Positions 17,022-26,550 of a stretch of DNA of 64,000 nucleotides are shown piece after piece (position 1 is the first letter of the stretch; each line of letters starts with the position of its first letter). The position numbers were made by a program, and so were the translations under genes. The DNA comes from Tateyamaria omphalii. GTDB taxonomy: Bacteria > Pseudomonadota > Alphaproteobacteria > Rhodobacterales > Rhodobacteraceae. A model generated the notes under the pieces. That model saw nothing but the letters and a program-made list of their open reading frames with translations, was not told where the DNA came from and made no database searches. The stretch spans positions 62,001 to 126,000 of the forward strand of contig NZ_JAHVHT010000002.1 of assembly GCF_019802125.1 (NCBI RefSeq), in the 5' to 3' direction.

Positions 17022-18767
17022 TCAGTCATAGACCTCGCCCGGCTCATCCCGATTGAGGTCGCGGATGCCCATGGCAGTTTCCTGCGCCTTGGACAAGGAC
17101 CACCGCACGCGGGTGGCAAAAGTCATCGCACGCCCCGAAAGAACAATCTGTTGGGTCGCTCGCGGTTTCAGCCGCCCCTTTTCCAGATACACGCTTGGTT
17201 CCAGCGACAGGTTTTGCGTCCCGTCATGGCGGAACACCCAGATCTCACCGCTCTTCAGCGCCATGGACACAGCAGAGCCGCCCATGTCCAACTCGGCATT
17301 CACCTCCGGGTGCAGATGAAAGCGGATGTCAAAAGGAATGCCCGCCAGTTTCTTGGCGTCCATCACCTTGTCAAACAACCGTTTTTCAGCGTCCTCCAGG
17401 GCCAGCAGCATGTCCTCGCCCGCCATGCCGCGCCCGTCAAAGGTTAGTTCCAACTGCCGCGCATGGGTCAGCCCATGGGTGTGCACATAGCCATTATGCC
17501 CGCCCTGAAAGCGCAGACCATCCGGGGCATGATTGATCTCGATCGGCACATGGGTCGGCGCGTCGATCAGGCTTTCATGGGCCGTGGCGCGGTCGGCGTC
17601 ACCGAGCCGCGCGCTGGAATAACCATCGACGGTCATCGCTGAATGCGACGGTGTGGCGCGCCCCGCGCGGCGCCAATCGGCCCCGAAACTGGCACCCGAC
17701 CCGCAATTCACGATCAGTGGGCGGCGACCGGACGTGACCTCAAATGCAAGCGTCGAGGCGTGTGCGTTGTACCCAGCTTCTGGCTTCGGCGGGGTCGACG
17801 CATCAATGATCACGCTGGTCCGCCCCGAACTCAGCCGGGCATAGCCCATCGACAAGCCATCGGGCTGCCGCGTCTTGACCTCACACGCCGCCAAAGCGTG
17901 ATCCAGCCACCCTTCCTGCCCGCGCCCGCCACCATGAAACCGGGCCAAGCCGCCATCGGAATGACGCAAGGTGCGCAGTGTCGGTGCGATGCGTTCAATG
18001 GCAGCGGTATGCGCCTCCGGCACAGGCTTCTCCGCCTCCTCCAGCGCCGCCGCCGCCCAGGTGAGCAGGGTAAAGACGTCCAGCAATTCTTCGGGATTGC
18101 GGGTCGGCAACCCGCCCTGCTGGTCGATCTGATCCTCACACTCCTTGGCCAGCGCGGCGACAGCAGGCGGCGCCAGATCCTCCATCCCTTCCAGGGACGC
18201 ACCGGCATAAATCAGGCCGGTCAGCGCCTCGAACCGAGGCAAACCCGGCGCCGCCGCATGCCAGCGCTTCGAAAGAAAGCGGGTCTGCTGCGCCAGACTG
18301 CGATAAAACGCATCGGACGCAGGCGCTTCCTGCCCCCGCAACAGAAAAATCGCGTGGTTGATCCACCGGATCAGGCGCCGCCCGGTCAGGTCAGGCGTCC
18401 AGCCGGGACCACCGCCGCGCCCGAACTTGGCAATCCACGCCCAAAGCCACTCCTGCGCAAGCCCGCGCGTTGACGGATCGCCGACGGCGGCAAGATCATC
18501 CAGCCATGCAAAGCCATGGATCTCGTTCAGATAGGCACGGTCCGGCGCATCAACCTGCCAAACCGGCGTGCCCTTCGCCTCGATCAGCGCGCCGGCAAAC
18601 AGGTAGTTTCCTGCCACCAACTGCCGCCCCTTGGCAAAGCTGCCAATCGTCCGGGGTTCGGGCGAAGACAAAAAGGCCGTCGCGGCCTTGGCCTGTGTCG
18701 CGCGATGCGCGTGCCAACGGTTCAGCAACCGTGCTTTTCGTGCGGTCAAGCCGCTCAGGGTGGACAT
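17022..18767 (-). CDS. Heparinase II/III-family protein
   Basis: A 581-residue protein. An alpha-helical N-terminal half (about 1-300: ARKARLLNRWHAHRATQAK; IRWINHAIFLLRG) is followed by a beta-rich heparinase II/III-type C-terminal domain. The latter contains LIVNCGSGASFGADWRRAGR, PSHSAMTVDG and FRFHLHPEV-like (DIRFHLHPEVNAELD) segments. The His in TPSHSAM and those in the RFHLHP motif match the polysaccharide-lyase layout. I see no signal peptide. The gene sits between rsmB and purH, an order recurrent in alphaproteobacteria. A uronic-acid polysaccharide lyase is the family expectation. A housekeeping cell-envelope role is equally possible given its neighbours. Confidence 0.88.
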   Translation of the reverse strand: MSTLSGLTARKARLLNRWHAHRATQAKAATAFLSSPEPRTIGSFAKGRQLVAGNYLFAGALIEAKGTPVWQVDAPDRAYLNEIHGFAWLDDLAAVGDPSTRGLAQEWLWAWIAKFGRGGGPGWTPDLTGRRLIRWINHAIFLLRGQEAPASDAFYRSLAQQTRFLSKRWHAAAPGLPRFEALTGLIYAGASLEGMEDLAPPAVAALAKECEDQIDQQGGLPTRNPEELLDVFTLLTWAAAALEEAEKPVPEAHTAAIERIAPTLRTLRHSDGGLARFHGGGRGQEGWLDHALAACEVKTRQPDGLSMGYARLSSGRTSVIIDASTPPKPEAGYNAHASTLAFEVTSGRRPLIVNCGSGASFGADWRRAGRATPSHSAMTVDGYSSARLGDADRATAHESLIDAPTHVPIEINHAPDGLRFQGGHNGYVHTHGLTHARQLELTFDGRGMAGEDMLLALEDAEKRLFDKVMDAKKLAGIPFDIRFHLHPEVNAELDMGGSAVSMALKSGEIWVFRHDGTQNLSLEPSVYLEKGRLKPRATQQIVLSGRAMTFATRVRWSLSKAQETAMGIRDLNRDEPGEVYD

Positions 18768-18840
18768 GCTCTCTGCCTCGACGCGTCTACGGCGTTTTGC
18801 GCAGCACTCTAGCGGGTACCGCCCTGCGAGTCACGCAATG

Positions 18841-20112
18841 TCAGCCGTCCTTGCGCAGGCAAATGACATAGAAGCCATCCATGCCGCCCCGATCTGCCCA
18901 ATGATCAGGCCGCAGACGCAACCCACCCTCATAGGTGATCCACGCCGGATCAATGCCGGGCCGATCCAGCGCCTCACGATCCACGCTCAGCGACGGATGC
19001 CGCGCAAGCGCCTCTTCCGCCTGCACCTCGCCCTCATCCGGCAACAGCGAACAGGTGCAAAATACCATCCGCCCGCCGGGTTTCAGCAGGGTCACGGCAT
19101 GATCAATCATGCGGCTCTGCATCTCGATCAGCGCACCAAACTCCGACCCATCCTTGGCAAAGGGCAGATCCGGGTGCCGCCGTATGGTCCCGGTCGCGGA
19201 ACAAGGCGCATCCAGCAAGATCGCATCGTATTGCCCGGTCACCTCAAAGGCATCAGAGACAACGGTCTTCGCCTCCAACTTCGTGCGGATCAGGTTCTGC
19301 TTCACCCGCTCCATCCGCCCTTCGGAGACGTCAACAGCGGTTACATCCGCACCGGTCGCCGCCAATTGCAGCGTCTTGCCGCCGGGCGCCGAACACAGGT
19401 CCAGCACCGCCTCACCGGGTCGTGCATCCAGCACACGGGCAGGGATCGCAGCTGCAGCATCCTGCACCCACCAGTCACCGGCGGTGTATCCCGGCAGAGC
19501 CGACACCTGCCCGGCATCGGCCAAACGCACCGAGCCTGTGGGCAAAACCTCGCCCCCGATGGCTGCCGCGACAGCATCGGCATCAGTCTTACAGCTCAAA
19601 TCCAGCGGTGCGCCTGCAAATTGCGCGGCTTCCATCGCCAGCACAGCCTCACCGCCCCAGGCATCCACCAAAGGCCCGCGTAGCCACTTGGGCAAGCGTG
19701 GCGTCCTCAAAACAGGCCACTGCTCCGGCCCCTTATCGGCAACCTTGCGCAGCACTGCATTGGTCAGGCCCTTCAAATGCCCGTAGCGCTTGTGCCGCGA
19801 CACGATGTTGACCATCGAATTCACGACGCCATGCGCAGCCTCACCCGCGCACAGCTCAACCGTGCCCACGCGCAACGCATTGCGCACGGTCAGCGGCGGA
19901 TACTTCTGCAAATGCTTCTGCAGGATACGGTCGGCCCGCTCCATTCCTCGCAGCGTCTCCGTCGCCAGACGCTGCGCACGCGCACGGTCTGCAGGCTCCA
20001 ACCGGTCCAGCGCCCCCGCACCGATCAACTCAGGCAACAGCTTGCCCTCACCGATGATCTGATCCAGCAGGTAGATCGCGCTGCGCCGCGCGGGCAGTCC
20101 CGTATCGCTCAT
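18841..20112 (-). CDS. rsmB: 16S rRNA cytosine-C5 methyltransferase (RsmB-like)
   Basis: A 423-residue enzyme. A NusB-like RNA-binding domain spans about 1-135 (ARRSAIYLLDQI; VNSMVNIVSRHKRYGHLKGL). The SAM-dependent methyltransferase domain has LDLCSAPGGK (237-246) and the two cysteines of RNA m5C methyltransferases: Cys304 in DAPCSATG and Cys354 in CTCSLLPDEGE. It is predicted to methylate 16S rRNA. The start MSDTGLPARR at 20112 is preferred over a codon at 20139, which lies in the divergent promoter region. It leads a minus-strand run of seven genes ending at 11607. Confidence 0.93.
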   Translation of the reverse strand: MSDTGLPARRSAIYLLDQIIGEGKLLPELIGAGALDRLEPADRARAQRLATETLRGMERADRILQKHLQKYPPLTVRNALRVGTVELCAGEAAHGVVNSMVNIVSRHKRYGHLKGLTNAVLRKVADKGPEQWPVLRTPRLPKWLRGPLVDAWGGEAVLAMEAAQFAGAPLDLSCKTDADAVAAAIGGEVLPTGSVRLADAGQVSALPGYTAGDWWVQDAAAAIPARVLDARPGEAVLDLCSAPGGKTLQLAATGADVTAVDVSEGRMERVKQNLIRTKLEAKTVVSDAFEVTGQYDAILLDAPCSATGTIRRHPDLPFAKDGSEFGALIEMQSRMIDHAVTLLKPGGRMVFCTCSLLPDEGEVQAEEALARHPSLSVDREALDRPGIDPAWITYEGGLRLRPDHWADRGGMDGFYVICLRKDG

Positions 20113-20198
20113 GTATGTTCCCGGTCGTTCCTGTCGCACCCGCTTGCCGGGGCGAAGGTCGCGCGTATATCAAGGGTCAAGCGTAAGAGGAACCCACC

Positions 20199-20390
20199 AT
20201 GTCCGACGACCAGCAGCCCGAACAGGCCAAGGATCTGCCTCCAGCCGCCCGGCGCGCACTGGCCGAGGCCGAGGAACGGCGCAAGGCCGCCAAGGCGGTG
20301 GAACTGCCAACGGAACTGGGTGGCCGCGACGGGCCGGAACCCGTGCGCTTTGGCGATTGGGAAAAGAAGGGTATCGCGGTCGACTTCTAG
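20199..20390 (+). CDS. DUF1674 / SDHAF4-family succinate dehydrogenase assembly factor
   Basis: A small 63-residue protein. The N-terminal half is charged (PPAARRALAEAEERRKAAKA). The conserved C-terminal motif GGRDGPEPVRFGDWEKKGI ends in DF, the hallmark of the DUF1674/SDHAF4 family. SDHAF4 helps assemble the flavinated succinate dehydrogenase subunit. The gene has a good ribosome-binding site (AAGAGGAA about 6 nt before ATG) and is divergent from rsmB. Confidence 0.88.
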   Translation: MSDDQQPEQAKDLPPAARRALAEAEERRKAAKAVELPTELGGRDGPEPVRFGDWEKKGIAVDF

Positions 20391-20393
20391 CGC

Positions 20394-20747
20394 CTAGCGC
20401 AGCCGGAACATCGCACTGTCACCGGCACCCCGATCCGACGTGAACTTGATGCGCCCATCTGCCGTGGCCTGCACTTCCTGACAGTTATAGCCCAACGGAT
20501 CACCGCCCCAGAACAGATCACGGCAGAAATACCCGTTCTGCCAAGACCACGTCCCCTCGACATCCCAACGCGCACCGCGCCCGGCAATCTTGCCATCGGG
20601 CGTCACGTTCAGTTTCACAAAAGGGCGCGTCAGCGTCTTGCCGTTCACAAGCTGCACAAACCGGTTCTGATCATCGACTTTGACCAATTCAGCCAGAGCT
20701 GGTCCAGCAGACAAAGCCGCAGCGGCAGCAAACATCATCATACGCAT
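20394..20747 (-). CDS. Small secreted protein of unknown function
   Basis: About 117 residues with a signal peptide (MRMMMFAAAAALSAGPALA). The mature part of about 95 residues is rich in aromatics and has a pair of cysteines (WSWQNGYFCRDLFWGG and LGYNCQEVQA) that may form a disulfide. I do not recognise a catalytic motif. Several in-frame starts exist; ATG at 20747 lies 7 nt after an AGGGG ribosome-binding sequence, so it is preferred over GTG at 20762 and ATG at 20750. It converges on the SDHAF4 gene with only 3 nt between them, and lies before dapB on the map. Confidence 0.8.
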   Translation of the reverse strand: MRMMMFAAAAALSAGPALAELVKVDDQNRFVQLVNGKTLTRPFVKLNVTPDGKIAGRGARWDVEGTWSWQNGYFCRDLFWGGDPLGYNCQEVQATADGRIKFTSDRGAGDSAMFRLR

Positions 20748-20843
20748 CATACATCCCCTCACGCAGTGGCAAGAATACCAGAGGTACGGGGGATGACGGC
20801 GTTTGGTTCACTCGAACCGATGTTTAGGTAAACAAAGTGGCGC

Positions 20844-21659
20844 TTATCCGCCCAAACCCAAGACATCGAGCATGTCATACTGCCCGGGCGCCTTGTCCTG
20901 CGCCCAAAGGGCAGCCTTCAATGCGCCCTTGGCAAACAGGGCCCGATCCGTCGCCATGTGCTTCAGGGTGATGCGCTCTCCCGCGCCAGCAAAGATCACC
21001 TCATGCTCGCCTACGATGTCGCCACCACGAATGACGGAAAAGCCAATGTCGCCGCGGTTGCGCGCACCCGTGATCCCGTCACGGGCTGCATCGCGCACCT
21101 TTTGCAAATCAACACCACGACCCTCCGCCGCAGCTTCACCCAGCATCAACGCAGTGCCCGACGGCGCGTCGACCTTGTGATGATGATGCGCCTCGACCAC
21201 CTCGATGTCGAAATCCTCGTCCAGCGCCGCCGACACCTGTTTGACCAGTTGGGTCAGCAAGTTTACGCCAAGGCTCATGTTGCCCGCCCGCACAATGGGG
21301 CTGTGGCGCGCCGCAGGTTCCAGCCGCGCAATCTGTTCGTCGCTCATGCCGGTGGTGCCAATAATATGCGCCGCTCGCGCCTGCGCCGCGATGCCGGACA
21401 AGGCAATCGTCGCCTCAGGCGCGGTAAAGTCGATCACCGCCTGCGCCTGCGCCATCGGCTCCAACGGATCGTCATAGACAGATACGCCCAGCGCAACGCC
21501 ACCCATCGCCTCTCCCAGATCGCGACCGATCCAGTCATGGCCCTCACGCTCCAGCGCGCCGACCAGCCGCATCCTGTCGCTCTCCAGCACCGACCTGATC
21601 AACATCTGGCCCATCCGGCCCGACGCCCCTGCAATCACGATCCCCGGCAATTCAGACAT
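20844..21659 (-). CDS. dapB: 4-hydroxy-tetrahydrodipicolinate reductase
   Basis: A 271-residue enzyme of the diaminopimelate/lysine pathway that reduces hydroxy-tetrahydrodipicolinate with NAD(P)H. The N-terminal Rossmann motif is [21 protein letters not shown] and [11 protein letters not shown] follow. The catalytic motif [16 protein letters not shown] holds the active-site histidine and lysine. The start at 21659 gives the normal family length; the open frame extends 34 codons further into the divergent promoter region without homology. It is divergent from rbfA with 88 bp between starts. Confidence 0.97.
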   Translation of the reverse strand: MSELPGIVIAGASGRMGQMLIRSVLESDRMRLVGALEREGHDWIGRDLGEAMGGVALGVSVYDDPLEPMAQAQAVIDFTAPEATIALSGIAAQARAAHIIGTTGMSDEQIARLEPAARHSPIVRAGNMSLGVNLLTQLVKQVSAALDEDFDIEVVEAHHHHKVDAPSGTALMLGEAAAEGRGVDLQKVRDAARDGITGARNRGDIGFSVIRGGDIVGEHEVIFAGAGERITLKHMATDRALFAKGALKAALWAQDKAPGQYDMLDVLGLGG

Positions 21660-21747
21660 GTCCCTCACCCCTTTTTGGCGACTTCCCGCCTCCCTAGCCT
21701 GCCGCGCGCCGCTTGGCAAAGGGCAGTGGAGGGCGTAGACCGAGGCC

Positions 21748-22143
21748 ATGGCAAAGAACAAGTTTCACGATGGCCCCGGCCCCTCGCAACGGCAGCTTCG
21801 CGTGGGCGAGTTGATCCGCCGGACATTGTCCGAGGTGCTGGCGCGCGGCGACGTGCATGACCCCGACCTCAACCGCATGTCGATCACCGTGGGCGAGGTG
21901 CGAACGTCACCCGACCTCAAGGTCGCGACGGCCTATGTCCTGCCGCTGGGTGGTCAGGGGCAAGAGGACGTGCTCAAGCTGCTGGCCCGCAACAAAGGCG
22001 AGCTGCGGCGCGCGGTGTCCAAGAAACTGACGCTCAAATTCGCCCCCGACCTGCGCTTCCAACTGGACGAAACCTTTGACCGGATGGACGACACACGGCG
22101 GATGCTGAACCAGGACGCCGTGCGGCGGGATATCCAGGAATGA
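21748..22143 (+). CDS. rbfA: Ribosome-binding factor A
   Basis: A 131-residue KH-fold protein that acts late in 30S ribosome maturation and in cold adaptation. Recognisable segments are [20 protein letters not shown], the central [20 protein letters not shown] and the C-terminal [19 protein letters not shown]. It overlaps the next gene by 4 bp (ATGA at 22140-22143). In many bacteria rbfA sits with truB, rpsO and pnp. Here those genes follow in the same order but with other genes in between. Confidence 0.96.
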   Translation: MAKNKFHDGPGPSQRQLRVGELIRRTLSEVLARGDVHDPDLNRMSITVGEVRTSPDLKVATAYVLPLGGQGQEDVLKLLARNKGELRRAVSKKLTLKFAPDLRFQLDETFDRMDDTRRMLNQDAVRRDIQE

Positions 22144-22877
22144 TCCGAGCGGCGGCGCTACTGCTGCTGATGTGGACGCTGCCTGCCTGGGCGGTGACCT
22201 GCGAAAACATCCGTTACAAAGAGAACCGCTACACGATCTGCACCGTCGATCCCGCGACCGAAGAACTGCGGCTCTTTCTGAACGACGAGGGCGGCGCGCC
22301 CTACGGGCAGTTCAGCGCGGTGGACGAAGCACTGAAGGACGAAGGCAAGTCACTCAGCTTCGCCATGAACGCCGGCATGTACCACGACAACCGCGCGCCC
22401 GTCGGCCACTACGTCGAAAACGGGCAAGAGATCATGCGCGTGATCTCAAACCCAGGCCCCGGCAATTTCGGCCTTCTGCCCAACGGAGTGCTGTGCCTGC
22501 GCCCCGGCCGCGCGGATGTGTTCGAAACGCTCGACTTCGTGGACCAAGCGCCGGATTGTAGCTTCGCCACCCAATCCGGCCCCATGCTGGTGATCGACGG
22601 CGACCTGCACCCCCGCTTCCTGCCCGACAGCACGTCGCGCTACATCCGCAACGGGGTCGGCACCTCCGCCGACGGGACCAAGGCGATCTTCGCCATCTCC
22701 AACAACGCCGTCACATTCCACGAGTTCGGCAGCCTCTTCCGCGACGCGCTCGACCTGCCCAACGCGCTGTTCTTCGACGGAAACATCTCGCGCCTCTACG
22801 CCCCGCAGATGAACCGCGACGATTTCGGCTTCGCTTTGGGACCGATCATCGGGACGGTGGAAACCATCCCACAATAA
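22140..22877 (+). CDS. Phosphodiester glycosidase-family (DUF2233) secreted protein
   Basis: A 245-residue protein with a signal peptide ([18 protein letters not shown]). Its domain resembles DUF2233/NAGPA (phosphodiester glycosidase): [20 protein letters not shown] near residue 80, then [31 protein letters not shown] and the C-terminal [12 protein letters not shown]. The family includes the mammalian enzyme that uncovers mannose 6-phosphate; bacterial members are mostly uncharacterised envelope proteins. It is translationally coupled to rbfA by a 4-bp overlap. Its substrate is unknown. Confidence 0.9.
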   Translation: MIRAAALLLLMWTLPAWAVTCENIRYKENRYTICTVDPATEELRLFLNDEGGAPYGQFSAVDEALKDEGKSLSFAMNAGMYHDNRAPVGHYVENGQEIMRVISNPGPGNFGLLPNGVLCLRPGRADVFETLDFVDQAPDCSFATQSGPMLVIDGDLHPRFLPDSTSRYIRNGVGTSADGTKAIFAISNNAVTFHEFGSLFRDALDLPNALFFDGNISRLYAPQMNRDDFGFALGPIIGTVETIPQ

Positions 22878-22892
22878 CCCTTGCTCGGCCCG

Positions 22893-24077
22893 TCACCCAA
22901 AACGGGCGGTCCATACATCTCGACGCGCCTGATCCCGGCTTTCGTAAGCTGCGATGGCTGCCTCCAATTCATCCGGGCCAAGCGCGGCTTCGCCCTTGGC
23001 AATCCGCGTGATCTGCATCGTGAACCACGCGGTCACGCCCCCTTCGGGCGGATTGTGAAACCGCGGGAACAGCGGCGCCTCACGCGCGCCCGACAACCAA
23101 AAGGACGGCAGATCCGGATCAACGATCAAAGCGCGCGCCAGCCCGACCAGATCGGCCTTGCCCTCGGCCACGGCACTCTCGGCCTGGGCCAGCGTTTTGA
23201 ACCCGCCCGTCACCATCAGGGGAATGGCGGTCTTTGCACGGGCCCGCGCTGCAAAATCGAGGAAATAGGGGCCGGAGCCCGCACGATCAGACGAAGATGC
23301 CGCGCCAGGAAAATAAGTGCCGCCGCTGATGTCGATCAGATCAACCGCGGTTTTGTCCACAGCGGCGATAACCTCAAGCGCCTCATCCTCTGCAAACCCG
23401 CCCTCCAGTTGATCCGTCGCATTCAGCTTCAGCCCCACCGGAAACGCAGGCCCGACCGCATCACGGACGGCACTGATCACCTCCAACAACAGGCGCATCC
23501 TGTTTTGCAGGGACCCGCCATAGGCATCCTCACGCTTGTTGAACAACGGTGACAGAAACTGGTTCAGCAGGAACCCATGCGCCGCGTGCAATTCCACACC
23601 GTGGAACCCGCGCTGCTTGGCCAGACTGGCCGTGCGCGCAAATTCAGCGGGCAAGGCCTGTATCTCATCCAACGACAAGGCACCGCATGTCAGGCCCGAC
23701 AGATCAAGCGCGCTCGGCCCCTTCGGCGCACTGATGGGTGCATCAGCCATCGCCCCGGCATGCCCGAGTTGCAGCCAAAGCCCCGCGCCGTTGGTTGCCC
23801 CGGCCCGTGCCAGACGTTCGAACATGCCGTGATCCGACTGATCGTTCAAAACAAGGTTCCCGGGCTTCTCCGGAAAATCGGGGGTGCCCTGAACCTCGCC
23901 AATCATCGACACCGCCAGACCACCCGTGGCCCAGCGTTCATACAGCCTGATCTGATCCTCTGTCGGATTGCCCGCACCATCGCCCAGCGAGTCAGACATC
24001 GCCGACTTCGCGATCCGGTTCTTGAGCGTTGCGCCACATGGCAGGGTCAGGGGTGCGCTGAGTGCGGAATGAGACAT
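22893..24077 (-). CDS. NADH:flavin oxidoreductase (Old Yellow Enzyme family)
   Basis: A 394-residue TIM-barrel FMN enzyme. Recognisable parts are the N-terminal LPCGATLKNRIAKSAMSDSL, the substrate-binding QLGHAGAMAD, the OYE core GFHGVELHAAHGFLLNQFLS with SPLFNKREDAYGGS, and the FMN phosphate-binding end MVTGGFKTLAQAESAV followed by GLARALIVDPDLP. It should reduce activated alkenes using NAD(P)H; the natural substrate is unknown. The start at 24077 is chosen because family homology begins within a few residues of it; the open frame runs 66 codons further without homology. It is on the opposite strand to the surrounding rbfA-truB genes, so it is an insertion in that cluster. Confidence 0.92.
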   Translation of the reverse strand: MSHSALSAPLTLPCGATLKNRIAKSAMSDSLGDGAGNPTEDQIRLYERWATGGLAVSMIGEVQGTPDFPEKPGNLVLNDQSDHGMFERLARAGATNGAGLWLQLGHAGAMADAPISAPKGPSALDLSGLTCGALSLDEIQALPAEFARTASLAKQRGFHGVELHAAHGFLLNQFLSPLFNKREDAYGGSLQNRMRLLLEVISAVRDAVGPAFPVGLKLNATDQLEGGFAEDEALEVIAAVDKTAVDLIDISGGTYFPGAASSSDRAGSGPYFLDFAARARAKTAIPLMVTGGFKTLAQAESAVAEGKADLVGLARALIVDPDLPSFWLSGAREAPLFPRFHNPPEGGVTAWFTMQITRIAKGEAALGPDELEAAIAAYESRDQARRDVWTARFG

Positions 24078-24293
24078 GGCAGATGCAACCTTGGGTCCAG
24101 TCGGACTTTGGTACGCAAAAGCCGTCATGCGTGCAAATCGGGTCGTCTGCCACGACGGGCAATGCCCAAAGCGCACCCGCCAGCCCGAACGGATCTGCCG
24201 TATCACCGGGCAAGTTGCTGACGCGCTGCACCAATTGACAAACGCCGCGGCCCTGCGATACGCGGCAGCCCTCATTCACAGGGCGAGGGTATC

Positions 24294-25199
24294 ATGGGCC
24301 GTTCACGCAAAGGGCGCGACATTTCCGGGTGGTTGGTGGTGGACAAGCCCGCGGGTCTGACCTCGACCGCCGTCGTGAACAAGGTGCGCTGGGCGCTGCA
24401 GGCTAAAAAGGCGGGCCATGCAGGCACGCTGGATCCGGAGGCGACCGGCGTTCTGGCTGTGGCCCTCGGCGAAGCAACCAAGACGGTCCCCTATATCACC
24501 GACGCGCTCAAAGCCTACCGTTTCACGGTCCGCCTCGGCCAAGCCACGAACACCGACGACGCCGAAGGCGAGGTGATCGCCCAATCCGACACGCGGCCCA
24601 GCGACACACAGATCAAGGCCGCCCTCAGCCACTTCATCGGCGACATCATGCAGGTGCCGCCCAAGTTCTCGGCGGTCAAGATCGACGGCCAGCGCGCCTA
24701 TAAACTCGCCCGCGACGGCGAAGATGTCGAAATCGCCGCCCGCCCGCTATGGGTGGATGAGTTGGTACTGACAGACCGCCCCGACCCCGATCATGTCGAG
24801 CTTGAAATGGTCTGCGGCAAAGGCGGCTATGTCCGGTCCATCGCCCGCGATCTGGGCGAAGCGCTCGGTTGCCACGGTCACGTGCGCGAGCTGCGCCGCA
24901 TCTGGTCCGGCCCCTTTGACGCCGAAGACGGCCTGACCGTCGACCAGATCGAAGAGATGGCGCACACACCCGCGCTCGACGACCACCTGCGCCCCACGGC
25001 TGACGGCCTTGCCGACCTGCCCGAACTGCGCGCGACCGCCGAAGGGGCCGCGCGGCTGCGCAACGGCAATCCGGGCATGGTGATGGCCGCCGATGTTGAG
25101 TACGGGACAGAATGCTGGGCGTCGCTTGATGGCGTACCGGTGGCTGTGGGCCGCTACAAGGCAGGCGAATTGCATCCCGCGCGGGTCTTCAACCTGTAA
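24294..25199 (+). CDS. truB: tRNA pseudouridine-55 synthase
   Basis: A 301-residue enzyme that makes pseudouridine 55 in the T loop of tRNAs. The catalytic motif [14 protein letters not shown] holds the nucleophile Asp47. Other family boxes are [13 protein letters not shown] (12-24), [20 protein letters not shown] and [17 protein letters not shown]. The C-terminal domain is short and ends [10 protein letters not shown]. It is part of the dispersed rbfA-truB-rpsO-pnp set. Confidence 0.97.
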   Translation: MGRSRKGRDISGWLVVDKPAGLTSTAVVNKVRWALQAKKAGHAGTLDPEATGVLAVALGEATKTVPYITDALKAYRFTVRLGQATNTDDAEGEVIAQSDTRPSDTQIKAALSHFIGDIMQVPPKFSAVKIDGQRAYKLARDGEDVEIAARPLWVDELVLTDRPDPDHVELEMVCGKGGYVRSIARDLGEALGCHGHVRELRRIWSGPFDAEDGLTVDQIEEMAHTPALDDHLRPTADGLADLPELRATAEGAARLRNGNPGMVMAADVEYGTECWASLDGVPVAVGRYKAGELHPARVFNL

Positions 25200-25374
25200 C
25201 AATTCGGCGCAGCCCGCTGAAATTCTACCGGAATCCCATACCCGAAATGCCGTGGATTGTTACAAATCCAGCGGTTTCAATAAGCGTTCCGTGAGCACTC
25301 TTCTCAAAAGGAACCATTCGGTCCACATCTATCCCATCACAACGCCCCAACCGTCCTCGAAAGGGAGAGATGAC

Positions 25375-25878
25375 ATGACCAACCAAGCACTCCGCACCGC
25401 CGGCACCGTCCTGACCGCTGGCGCCTTCGCCACCATCGCATTCGACGTCTTCGGACAGGCCCTTAGCCCGCTCTTCGGCTACGCCAAACTCGCCCCCGTC
25501 GGCCTTGCCGGGGCCTCAATCAAGGCGATCTTCGGCGCGAACCCCTCCGGGGCCGCCTACCTGCTGCACGCGCTGACCGGCCTCATTTTCTACGCGGTGG
25601 GCTACTTCGCCATCGCCCGCCCGATCCAGCGCGCCGTGCTGCCAAATCTGCACTGGTCGCTGACCGCTGTGGCCTACGGTGTCGCCCTCTGGGTCTTCGC
25701 CCTCTACGTCATGGCGCACCTCGTGACCGGCAACAAACCCTTCCTCGGCTTCACCGGCATCACCTGGGTCGCACTCTGGGGGCACATCGTCTACGCCCTG
25801 ATCGCCGCGGGCATCATGGAGGCCAAGGGCGCCGTCCTGAATATCCGCCGCACGCCAGTGGCCGTGCCCGCCGAATAA
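25375..25878 (+). CDS. Integral membrane protein of unknown function
   Basis: A 167-residue protein with four or five predicted membrane segments (TVLTAGAFATIAFDVFG; LLHALTGLIFYAVGYFAI; LTAVAYGVALWVFALYVMA; ITWVALWGHIVYALIAAGIM). No enzymatic motif is visible. The start at 25375 has a good ribosome-binding site (AAGGGAGAG, 6 nt before ATG). An in-frame extension upstream reaches back into truB and lacks homology. A 175-bp gap after truB suggests it has its own promoter. I do not recognise a named family with certainty. Confidence 0.85.
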   Translation: MTNQALRTAGTVLTAGAFATIAFDVFGQALSPLFGYAKLAPVGLAGASIKAIFGANPSGAAYLLHALTGLIFYAVGYFAIARPIQRAVLPNLHWSLTAVAYGVALWVFALYVMAHLVTGNKPFLGFTGITWVALWGHIVYALIAAGIMEAKGAVLNIRRTPVAVPAE

Positions 25879-25932
25879 GCGATACGACATAAACCGATTG
25901 ATGGGGCGGTCTGCGGCTGGCAGAACCGCCCC

Positions 25933-26463
25933 ATGATCACTCGAACCCACACCAAAGGCGACGCGCCCTCAACCGCCATCTACTCGGACTGCGAACGCTA
26001 CCGCTACAGCCTGACACGTGTGTGGGACGACAGCGGAAGACGGGTGAATTTCGTCATGCTCAACCCCTCGACTGCAACGGAAATCCAGAACGACCCGACG
26101 GTCGAACGCTGCGAACGCCGCGCACGGACCTTGGGCTACGGCAGCTTTGCAGTCACCAACATCTTCGCATGGCGCGACACGGATCCCCGCGCCATGCGCG
26201 CCGCCCAAGACCCGATTGGCCCGGACAACGACGCAGCCATCCACGAACGGGCGCAATGGGCAAACGACGTGATCGCGGCATGGGGCACCCACGGCGAACA
26301 CATGGAAAGAGGCCCCGCGGTCGCAACACTTCTGCAAGGCGTCGAACGCCCCCTGTTCCACCTCGGGCTGTCCAAGGCCGGGCATCCCAAGCACCCGCTC
26401 TACCTGCCCTACGCGCAGCAACCCGAACCTTGGGTGCAGGTCCCGATCGACACAAACTGTTAA
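25933..26463 (+). CDS. DUF1643 domain-containing protein
   Basis: A 176-residue soluble protein that fits DUF1643: an N-terminal YRYSLTRVWDD, then the conserved VNFVMLNPSTATEIQNDPT, RCERRARTLGYGSFAVTNIF and the C-terminal LGLSKAGHPKHPLYLPY. Members of this family are scattered through bacteria and phages, and their activity is unknown. It is a single-domain protein with no signal peptide. It lies 54 bp after a membrane-protein gene on the same strand. Confidence 0.92.
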   Translation: MITRTHTKGDAPSTAIYSDCERYRYSLTRVWDDSGRRVNFVMLNPSTATEIQNDPTVERCERRARTLGYGSFAVTNIFAWRDTDPRAMRAAQDPIGPDNDAAIHERAQWANDVIAAWGTHGEHMERGPAVATLLQGVERPLFHLGLSKAGHPKHPLYLPYAQQPEPWVQVPIDTNC

Positions 26464-26467
26464 CCAT
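26460..26467 (+). promoter_or_regulatory. CtrA-type half site (candidate)
   Basis: The octamer TTAACCAT overlaps the DUF1643 stop codon and lies 84 bp before the RTX gene start. It matches the half-site consensus of the alphaproteobacterial regulator CtrA. A single short match is weak evidence. Confidence 0.25.
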
Positions 26468-26550
26468 TTCGCTCAAATGCCTTTGTTTCAAAGGCTGGTC
26501 TACGGTATTTGTCCCTTGGGCAATTCCGCCCTGTTGTTTGGACGTGTGTC

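Noticed and set aside
24078-24275. 66-codon N-terminal extension of the OYE gene
   Set aside because: The extension shows no family homology and lies in the divergent promoter region to truB.
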